The position numbers and the translations under genes were made by a program. A DNA stretch of 64,000 bases from Eurosta solidaginis. Taxonomy: Eukaryota > Arthropoda > Insecta > Diptera > Tephritidae. Location of the stretch: NCBI RefSeq assembly GCF_040869045.1, contig NC_090320.1, positions 143,366,941-143,430,940 of the forward strand, given 5' to 3'. Numbering within the stretch: position 1 is the first letter of the stretch; the number at the start of each line of letters is the position of its first letter. Positions 52,550 to 64,000 of this stretch are shown one piece after another. The notes beneath the pieces were generated by a model. The model was not told where the DNA came from and ran no database searches. It saw only the letters and a list, made by a program, of their open reading frames with translations.

Positions 52550-53759
52550 AAATGGGTGAAAGCCCCGCCTTCCTACAACTTACGTTACCTTCGGGTTCAG
52601 ACAGAGATAGAAAAGAACTTAAACGATCATTTTCCTCTGATCAATTCAAAAATTCGTTTATTTCCACGGATAACGTACATATATTCAAAAAGTGTGATTG
52701 ACCTTATATATACATGCCTATGTTTTTGTTGTTATACTTGACTTCTAATTTTACATAGGATTACCTCAATATAAAGAAGTAGAAACTTCAAATCAAAATA
52801 AACAAAAGTTATAAAAATGATTTTTCGGAATTAGAGAGAGGAAGCAAAATGCATATTGCCAAAAGAAAAGGTTCCCCCCTAAAATTTAAGCTAGCTTATG
52901 CTATTCAGAGCGGCGGTCAAAAGAAAGACACTTTCTTATGTAACTATGCACATATGTATGTTCATGCGCATACAGAAAATTATGTATATTAGGGTGCTAG
53001 AAAAAAATTAATTTTTTTATCGTGGCAATATTTTACAACCAATTTTTTTCTTTTCATTAAACAAGTATATAAGCATGAAAAAAAACTGAAAAACATATAT
53101 GTATGTAGGCAATATATATATATATATAATCACGTATTTTCTTGTAATAAAAGTTGTTTAAACGCTACTGATTTCTACTATACTTGTTTTGATACCAAAT
53201 TTTATCAGAAAAAATATTTCTTTAACTAGCAAAAATGTTTTATATAATTTTCAAATACTCACGGTGTTATATACTGGTTCCGAAGTGAAGCGCTTCCCTC
53301 GTTGCAGCATCGATGAACGGCTTTAGAAATTATATATATGGTTGTATGTATATATGTATATAAATGCATCTAACGAAATGCATATATAATTATGGAAAAA
53401 CCAAAAAAAAACTATCTTTTCTTTATGATAACTTTTTTTTGTTTCTTTAAACCGCATTCATTTTCTAGTGAAAATTTTAAAAATATTAAAACTTTTCAAA
53501 AAAAATTAGTTTTTCTTCTTTTTTGCATCATATATATGTATAAATCTATTTATATGTTTATGGGGTAGTATCAGCGCTCTGATAGCTACATATATCCACA
53601 CGTGTATACACCCTATGCACTTTGTAAGGGGTTTTCTTCTTCTTTCATATTTCACACTATTTAAGTAATTTACTTGATTTTTTTTTTTAATACTTAATTA
53701 ATCTAAACTTTTTTTTTTCAAAGTTTTGTTTCCAGCTAAATTTTTCCTTTTCCTTTCCA
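52550..53759. other. AT-rich region with ATATAT runs, no gene seen
   Basis: Frequent TATGTA/TATATA stretches (53100-53400), long T runs and no coding frame of substance. It borders the satellite. Confidence 0.5.
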
Positions 53760-56700
53760 GCTCTGGGATGTTAGCACCCCATTTCTGGAATTTTATAACA
53801 AAACATATGCCAAATAATTGGTCACTAATTGGTCATAATTGGTCAGCAGGTTTCAGTAATTGGTCAGCATTAGAAACAATTGTATGGAAATTTTAAAATT
53901 TTCATGGTCGGGTGTGGGATGTTAGCACCCCATTTCTGGAATTTTATAACAAAACATATGCCAAATAATTGGTCACTAATTGGTCATAATTGGTCAGCGG
54001 GTCCCACTAATTGGTCAGCCATAGACAATTTTTTATGGCCATTTAAAGTTTTCCAAGGGAAAAACAATTTTCCTGTTTAAACACCCTGTATACATAAATT
54101 TTCCAAAAATAATTATGCCAATTAATTGGTCACTAATTAGTCATAATTGGTCACCAGGTTTCGTTAATTGGTCAGCCATAGGAACTTTTTAATTAATTTT
54201 TAAAGTTTTCTTTGTTATCGGATGTTACCCTGTTATCGGATGTTAGCACCCCATCGGTGGATTTTGAATTCGAAAAGCATGCCAAATAACTGGTCACTAA
54301 TTGGTCATAATTGGTCAGTGGGTCCCACTAATTGGTCAGCCATAGACAATTTTTTATGGCCATTTAAAGTTTTCCAAGGAAAACCAATTTTCCTGTCTAG
54401 ACACCCTGTATAAATAAATTTTCCAAAAAAAAATATGCCAATTAATTGGTCACTAATTGGTCATAATTGGTCAGTGGGTCCCACTAATTGGTCAGCCATA
54501 GACAATTTTTTATGACCATTTAAAGTTTTCCAAGGAAAATCAATTTTGCTGTCTAGACACCCTGTATACATAAATTTTCCAAAAAAAATTATGCCAATTA
54601 ATTGGTCACTAATTGGTCATAATTGGTCAGCAGGTTTCGTTAATTGGTCAGCCATAGGAACTTTTTAATTAATTTTTAAAGTTTTCTTTGTTATCGGATG
54701 TTATCGTGTTATCGGATGTTAGCACCCCATCGGTGGATTTTCAAATCGAAACGTATGCCAAATAATTGGTCACTAATTGGTCATAATTGGTCAGCGGGTC
54801 CCACTAATTGGTCAGCCATAGAAAATTTTGTATGGCCATTTAAAATTTTCCAAGGGAAAAACAATTTTCCTGTTTAAACACCCTGTATACATAAATTTTC
54901 CAAAAATAATTATGCCAATTAATTGGTCACTAATTGGTGTTAATTGGTCAGTGGGTCCCACTAATTGGTCAGCCATAGACAATTTTTTATGACCATTTAA
55001 ATTTTTCCAAGGAAAATCAATTTTGCTGTCTAGACACCCTGTATACATAAATTTTCCAAAAAAAATTATGCCAATTAATTGGTCACTAATTGCACATAAT
55101 TGGTCAGCAGGTTTCGTTAATTGGTCAGCCATAGGAACTTTTTAATTAATTTTTAAAATTTTCTTTGTTATCGGATGTTACCCTGTTATCGGATGTTAGC
55201 ACCCCATCGGTGGATTTTCGATTCGAAAGGTATGCCAAATAATTGGTCACTAATTGGTCATAATTGGTCAGCGGGTCCCACTAATTGGTCAGCTATAGAA
55301 AATTTTTTATGGCCATTTAAAGTTTTCCAAGGGAAAAACAATTTTCCTGTTTAAACACCCTGTATACATAAATTTTCCAAAAAAAATTATGCCAATTAAT
55401 TAGTCAATAATTGGTCATAATTGGTCAGTGGGTCCCACTAATTGGTCAGCCATAGACAATTTTTTATGACCATTTAAAGTTTTCCAAGGAAAATCAATTT
55501 TGCTGTCTAGACACTCTGTATACATAAATTTTCCAAAAAAAATTATGCCAATTAATTGGTCACTAATTGCACGTAATTGGTCAGCAGGTTTCGTTAATTG
55601 GTCAGCCATACGAACTTTTTAATTAATTTTTAAAGTTTTCTTTGTTATCGGATGTTATCCTGTTATCGGATGTTAGCATCCCATCGGTGGATTTTCGATT
55701 CGAAAGGTATGCCAAATAATTGGTCACTAATTGGTCATAATTGGTCAGCGGGTCCCACTAATTGGTCAGCCATAGAAAATTTTTTATGGCCATTTAAAGT
55801 TTTCCAAGGGTAAAATAATTTTCCTGTTTAAACACCCTGTATACATAAATTTTCCAAAAAAAATTGTGCCAATTAATTGGTCACTAATTGGTCATAATTG
55901 GTCAGTGGGTCCCACTAATTGGTCAGCCATAGACAATTTTTTATGACCATTTAAAGTTTTCCAAGGAAAATAAATTTTGCTGTCTAGACACCCTGTATAC
56001 ATAAATTTTCCAAAAAAAAATTATGCCAATTAATTGGTCACTAATTGGTCATAATTGGTCAGCAGGTTTCGTTAATTGGTCAGCCATAGGAACTTTTTAA
56101 TTAATTTTTAAAGTTTTCTTTGTTATCGGATGTTACCCTGTTATCGGATGTTAGCACCCCATCGGTGGATTTTCGATTCGAAAGGTATGCCAAATAATTG
56201 GTCACTAATTGGTCATAATTGGTCAGCGGGTCCCACTAATTGGTCAGCCATAGAAAATTTTTTATGGCCATTTAAAGTTTTCCAAGGGAAAAACAATTTT
56301 CCTGTTTAAACACCCTGTATACATAAATTTTCCAAAAAAAATTATGCCAATTAATTGGTCACTAATTGGTCATAATTGGTCAGTGGGTCCCACTAATTGG
56401 TCAGCCATAGACAATTTTTTACGACCATTTAAAATTTTCCAAGGAAAATCAATTTTGCTGTCTAACCACCCTGTATACATAAATTTTCCAAAAAAAATTA
56501 TGCCAATTAATTGGTCACTAATTGGTCATAATTGGTCAGCAGGTTTCGTTAATTGGTCAGCCATAGGAACTTTTTAATTAATTTTTAAAGTTTTCTTTGT
56601 TATCGGATGTTACCCTGTTATCGGATGTTAGCACCCCATCGGTGGATTTTCGATTCGAAAGGTATGCCAAATAATTGGTCACTAATTGGTCATAATTGGT

Positions 56701-59700
56701 CAGCGGGTCCCACTAATTGGTCAGCCATAGAAAATTTTTTATGGCCATTTAAAGTTTTCCAAGGGAAAAAGAATTTTCCTGTTTAAACACCCTGTATACA
56801 TAAATTTTCCAAAAAAATTATGCCAATTAATTGGTCACTAATTGGTGTTAATTGGTCAGTGGGTCCCACTAATTGGTCAGCCATAGACAATTTTTTATGA
56901 CCATTTAAATTTTTCCAAGGAAAATCAATTTTGCTGTCTAGACACCCTGTATACATAAATTTTCCAAAAAAAATTATGCCAATTAATTGGTCACTAATTG
57001 CACATAATTGGTCAGCAGGTTTCGTTAATTGGTCAGCCATAGGAACTTTTTAATCAATTTTTAAAGTTTTCTTTGTTATCGGATGTTACTCTGTTATCGG
57101 ATGTTAGCACCCCATCGGTGGATTTTCGATTCGAAAGGTATGCCAAATAATTGGTCACTAATTGGGCATAATTGGTCAGCGGGTCCCACTAATTGGTCAG
57201 CCATAGAAAATTTTTTATGGCCATTTAAAGTTTTCCAAGGGAAAAACAATTTTCCTGTTTAAACACCCTGTATACATAAATTTTCCAAAAAAAATTATGC
57301 CAATTAATTGGTCAATAATTGGTCATAATTGGTCAGTGGGTCCCACTAATTGGTCAGCCATAGACAATTTTTTATGACCATTTAAAGTTTTCCAAGGAAA
57401 ATCAATTTTGCTGTCTAGACACTCTGTATACATAAATTTTCCAAAAAAAATTATGCCAATTAATTGGTCACTAATTGCACGTAATTGGTCAGCAGGTTTC
57501 GTTAATTGGTCAGCCATAGGAACTTATTAATTAATTTTTAAAGTTTTCTTTGTTATCGGATGTTAACCTGTTATCGGATGTTAGCACTCCATCGGTGGAT
57601 TTTCGATTCGAAAGGTATGCCAAATAATTGGTCACTAATTGGTCATAATTGGTCAGTAGGTCCCACTAATTGGTCAGCCATAGACAATTTTTTATGACCA
57701 TTTAAAGTTTTCCAAAGGAAAAAACAATTTTCCTGTTTAAACACCCTGTATACATAAATTTTCCAAAAAAAATTATGCCAATTAATTGGTCACTAATTGG
57801 TCATAATTGGTCAGTGGGTCCCACTAATTGGTCAGCCATAGACAATTTTTTATGACCATTTAAAGTTTTCCAAGGAAAATCAATTTTGCTGTCTAGACAC
57901 CCTGTATACATAAATTTTCCAAAAAAAATTGTGCCAATTAATTGGTCACTAATTGGTCATAATTGGTCAGCAGGTTTCGTTAATTGCTCAGCCATAGGAA
58001 CTTTTTAATTAATTTTTAAAGTTTTCTTTGTTATCGGATGTTACCCTGTTATCGGATGTTAGCACCCCATCAGTGGATTTTCGATTCGAAAGGTATGCCA
58101 AATAATTGGACACTAATTGGTCATAATTGGTCAGCGGGTCCCACTGATTGGTCAGCCATAGAAAATTTTTTATGGCCATTTAAAGTTTTCCAAGGGAAAA
58201 ACAATTTTCCTGTTTAAACACCCTGTATACATAAATTTACCAAACAAAATTATGCCAATTAATTGGTCACTAATTGGTCATAATTGGTCAGCGGGTCCCA
58301 CTGATTGGTCAGGCATAGAAAATTTTTTATGGCCATTTAAAATTTTCCAAGGGAAAAACAATTTTCCTGTTTAAACACCCTGTATACATAAATTTTCCAA
58401 AAAAAATTATGCCAATTAATTGGTCACTAATTGGTCACTAATTGGTCATAATTGGTCAGCAGGTTTCGTTAATTGGTCAGCCATAGGAACTTTTTAATTA
58501 ATTTTTAAAGTTTTCTTTGTTATCGGATGTTATCGTGTTATCGGATGTTAGCATCCCATCGGTGGATTTTCAAATCGAAAGGTATGCCATATAATTGGTC
58601 ACTAATTGGTCATTATTGGTCAGCGGGTCCCACTAATTGGTCAGCCATAGAAAATTTTTTATGGCCATTTAAAGTTTTCCAAGGGAAAAACAATTTTCCT
58701 GTTTAAACACCCTGTATACATAAATTTTCCAAAAAAAATTATGCCAATTAATTGGTCACTAATTGGTCATAATTGGTCAGCAGGTTTCGTTAATTGGTCA
58801 GCCATAGGAACTTTTTAATTAATTTTTAAAGTTTTCTTTGATATCGGATGTTATCGTGTTATCGGATGTTAGCACCCCATCGGTAGATTTTCGATTCGAA
58901 AGGTATGCCAAATAATTGGTAACTAATTGGTCATAATTGGTCAGCGGGTCCCACTGATTGGTCAGCCATAGAAAATTTTTTATGGCCATTTAAAGTTTTC
59001 CAAGGGAAAAACAATTTTCCTGTCTAAACACCCTGTATACATAAATTTTCCAAAAAAAATTATGCCAATTAATTGGTCACTAATTGGTCATAATTGGTCA
59101 GCAGGTTTCGTTAATTGGTCTGCCATAGGAACTTTTTAATTAATTTTTAAAGTTTTCTTTGTTATCGGATGTTACCTTGTTATCGGATGTTAGCACCCCA
59201 TCGGTGGATTTTGAATTCGAAAAGCATGCCAAATAATTGGTCACTAATTGGTCATAATTGGTCAGTGGGTCCCACTAATTGGTCAGCCATAGAAAATTTT
59301 TTATGGCCATTTAAAATTTTCCAAGGGAAAAACAATTTTCCTGTTTAAACACCCTGTATACATAAATTTTCCAAAAAAAATTATGCCAATTAATTGGTCA
59401 CTAATTGGTCATAATTGGTCAGTAGGTCCCACTAATTGGTCAGCCATAGACAATTTTTTATGACCATTTAAAGTTTTCCAAGGGAAAAACAATTTTCCTG
59501 TTTAAACACCCTGTATACATAAATTTTCCAAAAAAAAATATGCCAATTAATTGGTCACTAATTGGTCATAATTGGTCAGTGGGTCCCACTAATTGGTCAG
59601 CCATAGACAATTTTTTATGACCATTTAAAGTTTTCCAAGGAAAATCAATTTTGCTGTCTAGACACCCTGTATACATAAATTTTCCAAAAAAAATTGTGCC

Positions 59701-60475
59701 ACTTAATTGGTCACTAATTGGTCATAATTGGTCAGCAGGTTTCGTTAATTAGTCAGCCATAGGAACTTTTTAATTAATTTTTAAAGTTTTCTTTGTTATC
59801 GGATGTTACCCTGTTATCGGATGTTAGCACCCCATCGGTGGATCTTCGATTCGAAAGGTATGCCAAATAATTCGTCACTAATTGGTCATAATTGGTCAGC
59901 GGGTCCCACTGATTGGTCAGCCATAGAAAATTTTTTATGGCCATTTAAAGTTTTCCAAGGGAAAAACAATTTTCCTGTCTAAACACCCTGTATACATAAA
60001 TTTTCCAAAAAAAATTATGCCAATTAATTGGTCACTAATTGGTCATAATTGGTCAGCAGGTTTCGTTAATTGGTCAGCCATAGAAAATTTTTTATGGCCA
60101 TTTAAAATTTTCCAAGGGAAAAATAATTTTCCTGTCTAAACACCCTGTATACATAAATTTTCCAAAAAAAATTATGCCAATTAATTGGTCACTAATTGGT
60201 CATAATTGGTCAGCAGGTTTCGTTAATTGGTCAGCCATAGGAACTTTTTAATTAATTTTTAAAGTTTTCTTTGTTATCGGATGTTACCCTGTTATCGGAT
60301 GTTAGCACCCCATCGGTGGATTTTGAATTCGAAAAGCATGCCAAATAATTGGTCACTAATTGGTCATAATTGGTCAGTGGGTCCTACTAATTGGTCAGCC
60401 GTAGACAATTTTTTATGGTCATTTAAAATTTTCCAAGGAAAACCAATTTTCCTGTCTAGACACATGGAATTTCCA
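53760..60475. repeat. 159-bp satellite with 3-mer higher-order repeat
   Basis: The AATTGGTCA-rich monomer (four or five copies of that core each) comes in three types. They differ after GGTCAGC: CGGGTCCCACTAATTGG with GGAAAAACAATTTTCC; TGGGTCCCAC with GGAAAATCAATTTTGC; and CAGGTTTCGTTAATTGG with TTATCGGATGTTA. Type order repeats every 476-478 bp (CATCGGTGGATTT or a close variant at 54252, 54728, 55205, 55682, 56160, 56637, 57113, 57590, 58068). Two 2-mer units (321 bp) and one 4-mer unit (634 bp) break the rule to the right. Since 159 is a multiple of three, open frames run across units without meaning a gene. Confidence 0.93.
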
Positions 60476-61161
60476 AAAAAAATTATGCCAGTTAAATGTT
60501 CACTTATTCTTTATAATTTCTCAGTAGTAGGTCAATTATTTATCCCCTACCATAAAGAAAATGCGGTTAGCGTTTTTAACAATTTTTCCCGGTTGCACTA
60601 AAAACTTGGTTATTCCATAATGCTTTCTTAATAATTATTTTTATCTTACGTGGCATCACAGTCGAAAAATGCGCGCAGAAGGCGTAAAGCTTAAATACAA
60701 CATTGCTTATAATTGTAGAAAAGAAGCAATAGTAGAGATAATAAGATTTGCGCCTAAATGGATTCGTTCGCGGGTTCGAATCCGTCTATTTTATTATTTT
60801 TTTTTTTTTTTCATTTAATTCTTTTAACATATTTTTTTAATTAATAGTTTTATTATTTAAATATTATTTTTATTTAAAATATATTATTTTCCTTCCAAAT
60901 TAAATATAACAATCATATGTTATAGACGTATACAACACAAACCTGCTTACAGCACCAAATTAAATACCTTTAGCTTAATCTCAAAATTAAACAATCATAT
61001 GTAGACATAAAGCAAGTACAAGTATTGTTAAAAGTGTTACAAAATCACTTAAAAATAAAAAAAAGCAGCTAAACAGAGAATACAATATGAAATGTTGTTT
61101 AATTTGCTTAGAGAATTGACGTTTCACAAATTGATCATCCATAGAAGATTTTTTATTAAGG
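60476..61161. other. Unassigned stretch; tRNA B-box-like relic at 60772
   Basis: Mostly A/T-rich. At 60772-60783 GGGTTCGAATCC matches a pol III B box and is followed by a T run. No A box or cloverleaf could be built, so it is at most a tRNA-derived relic. Confidence 0.35.
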
Positions 61162-61502
61162 TTTAAACTTGATGTTGTTGTTGTTGTTGTAGCGATTAGG
61201 TTACTCCCCGAAGGCTTTGGGGAGTGTTATCGATGTGATGGTCCTTTGTCGGATACAGATCCGATACGCTCCGGTAACACAGCACCATTAAGGTGCTGGC
61301 CCGACCATCTCGGGAACGATTTATATGGCCATATTGAACCTTCAGGCCATCCCTCCCTCCCCACCCCCAAGTTCCATGAGGAGCTTGGGGTCGCCAGAGC
61401 CTCGTCTGTTAGTGAAGCGGGATTCGCCGCTCGAAGGTGAGGTTGACAATTGGGTTGGAGAAGCTATATATTGCGCTACACAACCCCTTGAATCCCGTTT
61501 AA
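61162..61502 (-). mobile_element. (CAA)n-tailed LINE 3' end, best copy
   Basis: GTTGTTGTTGTTGTTGTAGC at the left is the reverse-strand 3' tail. The body includes GGCTTTGGGGAGTGTTATCG and GGATACAGATCCGATACGCT. Diverged relatives are at 20755-21060 and 41685-41990. 5' truncated, non-coding. Confidence 0.7.
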
Positions 61503-61905
61503 ACTTGATCGAGGTACCAAGTTACTTGTACAGACATTCTGTATAGTTACATGTTTGAAAAAATATATATGCCAAATAGTAAGTCACCATTGGTTATGAC
61601 TTTTCAGTATGTTTTATTAATTAGAAACTCTTCCATACATTTTTTATATTTTTCGTTTTCGGCTACATTTATACGAAAACATAAAACCCGTTTTGAATAT
61701 GACAAATTAGTATAACAATTCATTATTTACAGACCAATAAAACCAACATAACATTATATTTTATATTTGGTAAAAGTTTGGTGAGACATGGAGTAACTTT
61801 AATTAAGTTTTAATAGCTGTCAGCTTTAACCCATACGTTTTTGCGGAGTATTTTCTTACTGGGAATTTGAGCTTATACGAATGTTGGCATGTAACTAGAT
61901 GCAAC
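61503..61905. other. Unassigned A/T-rich stretch
   Basis: No coding frame, repeat or RNA gene recognised. Confidence 0.4.
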
Positions 61906-63320
61906 CCAGTGTTGCCGTTCTCAAATTACCCAAAAAAACAATTTTCAATTCTCCAAAATATCAAAATTTCGTCAAATAAATTGTTTTGTTGCTTAGTGAT
62001 AGGCAAAATAAGTTAACTTCGAACTTGTGACGACTGTAAATTACTTTGAAGCTGTAAAATAAATTGAAGCTAATTTCATTTTGACTATAGCAAGCTATGT
62101 TAGCCATTGTATCGTAAGCGCGAAATTATGGATTTCTATTTTTTTAAGTGAATACCTCGCAAGTGATAGTGTAAAATTTCGGGAAATAATAAGAAGTTTA
62201 TTTTATTTTTTGGTTTGTTTGTGATTTCATGTCATCACAATCATATCGTATTTATGAATTTCAAAATGTTCCTACTCATAAAATTTTGGACACATGTCTT
62301 TACTTTCCATGAACATTGGGTGGGTATCATACTAAATATAATTGAACAATATTTCACACCCATTTTCTGCTCTTTGTTTATTTTCTGAGATTGTAAGACA
62401 AAGGAAGACTTTCCGGTTACCCATATTTTGTATTTCGACATGTATTATTTTTGTTTACTTTAAACATTTTTGTATAAGCCATAAAAGCGACTAGGGCTTA
62501 TAGCATATAAGAACATTGTAAAATAAGAAATATAGGTTTCATAATTTGGTAATAGTCTAGTTGAGGGGACGACTGCTAAGACGCGTCCCAAAATATCGAG
62601 AGAGGTGTTAAAAGACGCGTATTGACCTCGACAATAATAATACGAAGTGGGAAAACAAAAATTTTAACTCGTTCTAAAGATATTAACGAAAAACCGAAAA
62701 ATGACCCGCGGGTTCCTCCGAAACCGGGGGTGGTATCCATGGTATTTTTGTCCAGAACACGTTTCTGCGTATAAAAAATTACCCTCGGTGGTCCAACACC
62801 GGTTTAGAGACCAAAACTATATCCGCGCAAAACGCTTATGTTCATAATTTTTTTGTGGGTACGACAACATTACAACAACCACTTGATAATCGCCAACTTC
62901 AACTGCAAATATCTCCGGAGACAGATATACAATTTTTCTTTTTCGCCTTCGAATTATTGTTGTCTAGGTCAATACGGGCCTTTTGACACCTCTATCGATA
63001 TTTTTGTAGCGTATTAGCAGTCGACTCAACTAGACTTTTACCCATAATTTAACGCAATCACGCCAATACTGGCCATGACTTCATGGGGTCGGAATAAAAA
63101 AATTATTTTCAGCCGTGAGCTTTAATAAATGCTGCAAACTACTGCAACTGTAGCCAACGAAACACGACGCAACCGAAATAGTGAAGTAAAAAATTTATTT
63201 AAGACCTTTCATGGAACTCCGTGCCTTCATAGGTAATAAAGAAGAGCGTACTCGAAAATTACCCACGCGCTTTCGAAACTCCCCAAATTTAGCGAATTAC
63301 CCAGAAAACGGCAACGCTGG
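61906..63320. mobile_element. DNA element with 14-bp inverted ends, outer
   Basis: CCAGTGTTGCCGTT (61906-61919) and AACGGCAACGCTGG (63307-63320) differ by one base as inverted repeats, and ACCCA/TACCCAG-type motifs lie just inside. No TSD found and no transposase. It contains the MITE at 62555. Confidence 0.55.
62555..63035. mobile_element. MITE with ~95-bp inverted ends, inner
   Basis: The left arm runs GTCTAGTTGAG...GACGACTGCTAAGACGCG...CGACAATAATAATACGAAG, and the right arm (62943-63035) is its approximate reverse complement ending CTCAACTAGAC. 481 bp, GC-richer core, non-coding. Confidence 0.8.
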
Positions 63321-64000
63321 CCACAATATAAAATCTAACTGTTTGCAATTAAACCAATATAACCCAGTCAGCATTAATACATTAATATGATTAGAAAGTA
63401 CAAAGTTTTATGAAAAACCTGATTCCCTTTATTATGTATATTTATACATATTTTATATATTAAAATGTTAACAAATGTTGATTAGGTTATAACTATTTAT
63501 TCATATTCATCTCTCTTAATTCTGTCATCGCTTAAAGAAAGGGTTGATTTTTATGTAAATGGTTATTTAACTATATCAACCCCGATTACAGAGAATAAAC
63601 TAATAAACTGAGTAATAATAGACTTGTTTTTTACACGGATATACGTCTATGTTTGCGGTTAAAAAAAACGCTCATCCTCACTCAGGTAATGGTTAGGGGA
63701 CCCATCTAGCGGCCACTAGCTACAGAACATGTTGTACCGAAAAGCGGAGACACACAATAGTGTATAACCTATAGCTGAATCGGTTGCGGTGAACAGTGGG
63801 CACACACCATTTGTAGAGTTAATACATAGAGGTGAAACATAGACACATATTTCAATTACAACTGACTATAATGCGTATTGAAATTTAGGAGTACTAATTT
63901 TCTGCGCAGCAATTTCAGAAGAATAGATAAAGTTTAACGCTTAGCAGTCCATATAAGATTTAAGCGTATATGTATATAGATGTAAAAAAATGCAGCTAAT
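63321..64000. other. No feature recognised
   Basis: A/T-rich sequence to the window edge with no credible frame, repeat or RNA gene. Confidence 0.4.

Noticed and set aside
53760..60475. CRISPR-like regular repeats
   Set aside because: Units are 159 bp and contiguous with no unique spacers, and the sequence is eukaryotic. It is a satellite.
53880..60601. Tandem NWSLIGHNWS-type and DQLIGIIFFGKF-type reading frames
   Set aside because: They arise because the satellite monomer is a multiple of three; every third monomer type brings stops.
60760..60800. tRNA gene at the GGGTTCGAATCC motif
   Set aside because: No A box, acceptor stem or anticodon arm could be folded around it.

Overview
The window looks like transposon-packed heterochromatin or intergenic DNA from a higher dipteran, most likely a tephritid fruit fly. 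That assignment is an inference. It rests on the low GC with long A/T runs, insect-type Ty3/Gypsy, BEL/Pao, RTE and (CAA)n-tailed LINE families, a tRNA-derived SINE, many MITEs, and broken exons resembling the PHR domain of highwire. No intact cellular gene was found; almost every coding stretch belongs to a mobile element or is a relic.

Layout. 1-558 is the gag start and LTR of a Gypsy element running off the left edge. 560-1243 is one copy of a ~685-bp repeat whose partner is at 37427-38111. 1246-4260 holds minus-strand LINE fragments around a HARBI1-like transposase relic. 4418-19426 is one complete minus-strand Ty3/Gypsy element (15,009 bp) with very long LTRs (3863 and 3911 bp) and a perfect 4-bp target duplication. 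It has a tRNA-Lys-type primer site, gag, a canonical -1 slippery heptamer into pro, and pol, with one in-frame TAG between protease and RT. 19427-21918 holds broken cellular exons, including highwire-like PHR sequence. These are cut by a second SAP-gag Gypsy element (21919-26541), itself invaded by a plus-strand LINE. 26542-34600 is a PIF/Harbinger-like pair (minus-strand Myb/SANT gene, plus-strand transposase). The Myb-like gene is interrupted by two nested MITEs, and the transposase intron by a BEL/Pao element (28570-33931, 5-bp TSD).

34600-48690 is a mosaic: a hAT-type foldback MITE, a MADF-domain pseudogene, an unidentified coding fragment split by a SINE, a second Myb/SANT-like gene hit by another SINE, a 130-bp tandem repeat array, a truncated RTE copy and three further inverted-repeat elements. 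48691-52088 is a full-length but inactive RTE LINE with a 12-13 bp TSD. 53760-60470 is a satellite array of 159-bp monomers in a three-monomer, 477-bp higher-order repeat. The right end has LINE-tail relics and a nested pair of inverted-repeat elements.

The elements record an order of insertion: MITE inside MITE inside a Harbinger Myb gene, BEL inside a Harbinger intron, LINE inside Gypsy inside a cellular pseudogene, and RTE at the end of a foldback MITE. The points that most merit follow-up are the 3.9-kb-LTR Gypsy with its GGGAAAC frameshift site and no visible polypurine tract, the BEL element with a spliceable second zinc-finger ORF after pol, and the 3-mer satellite.
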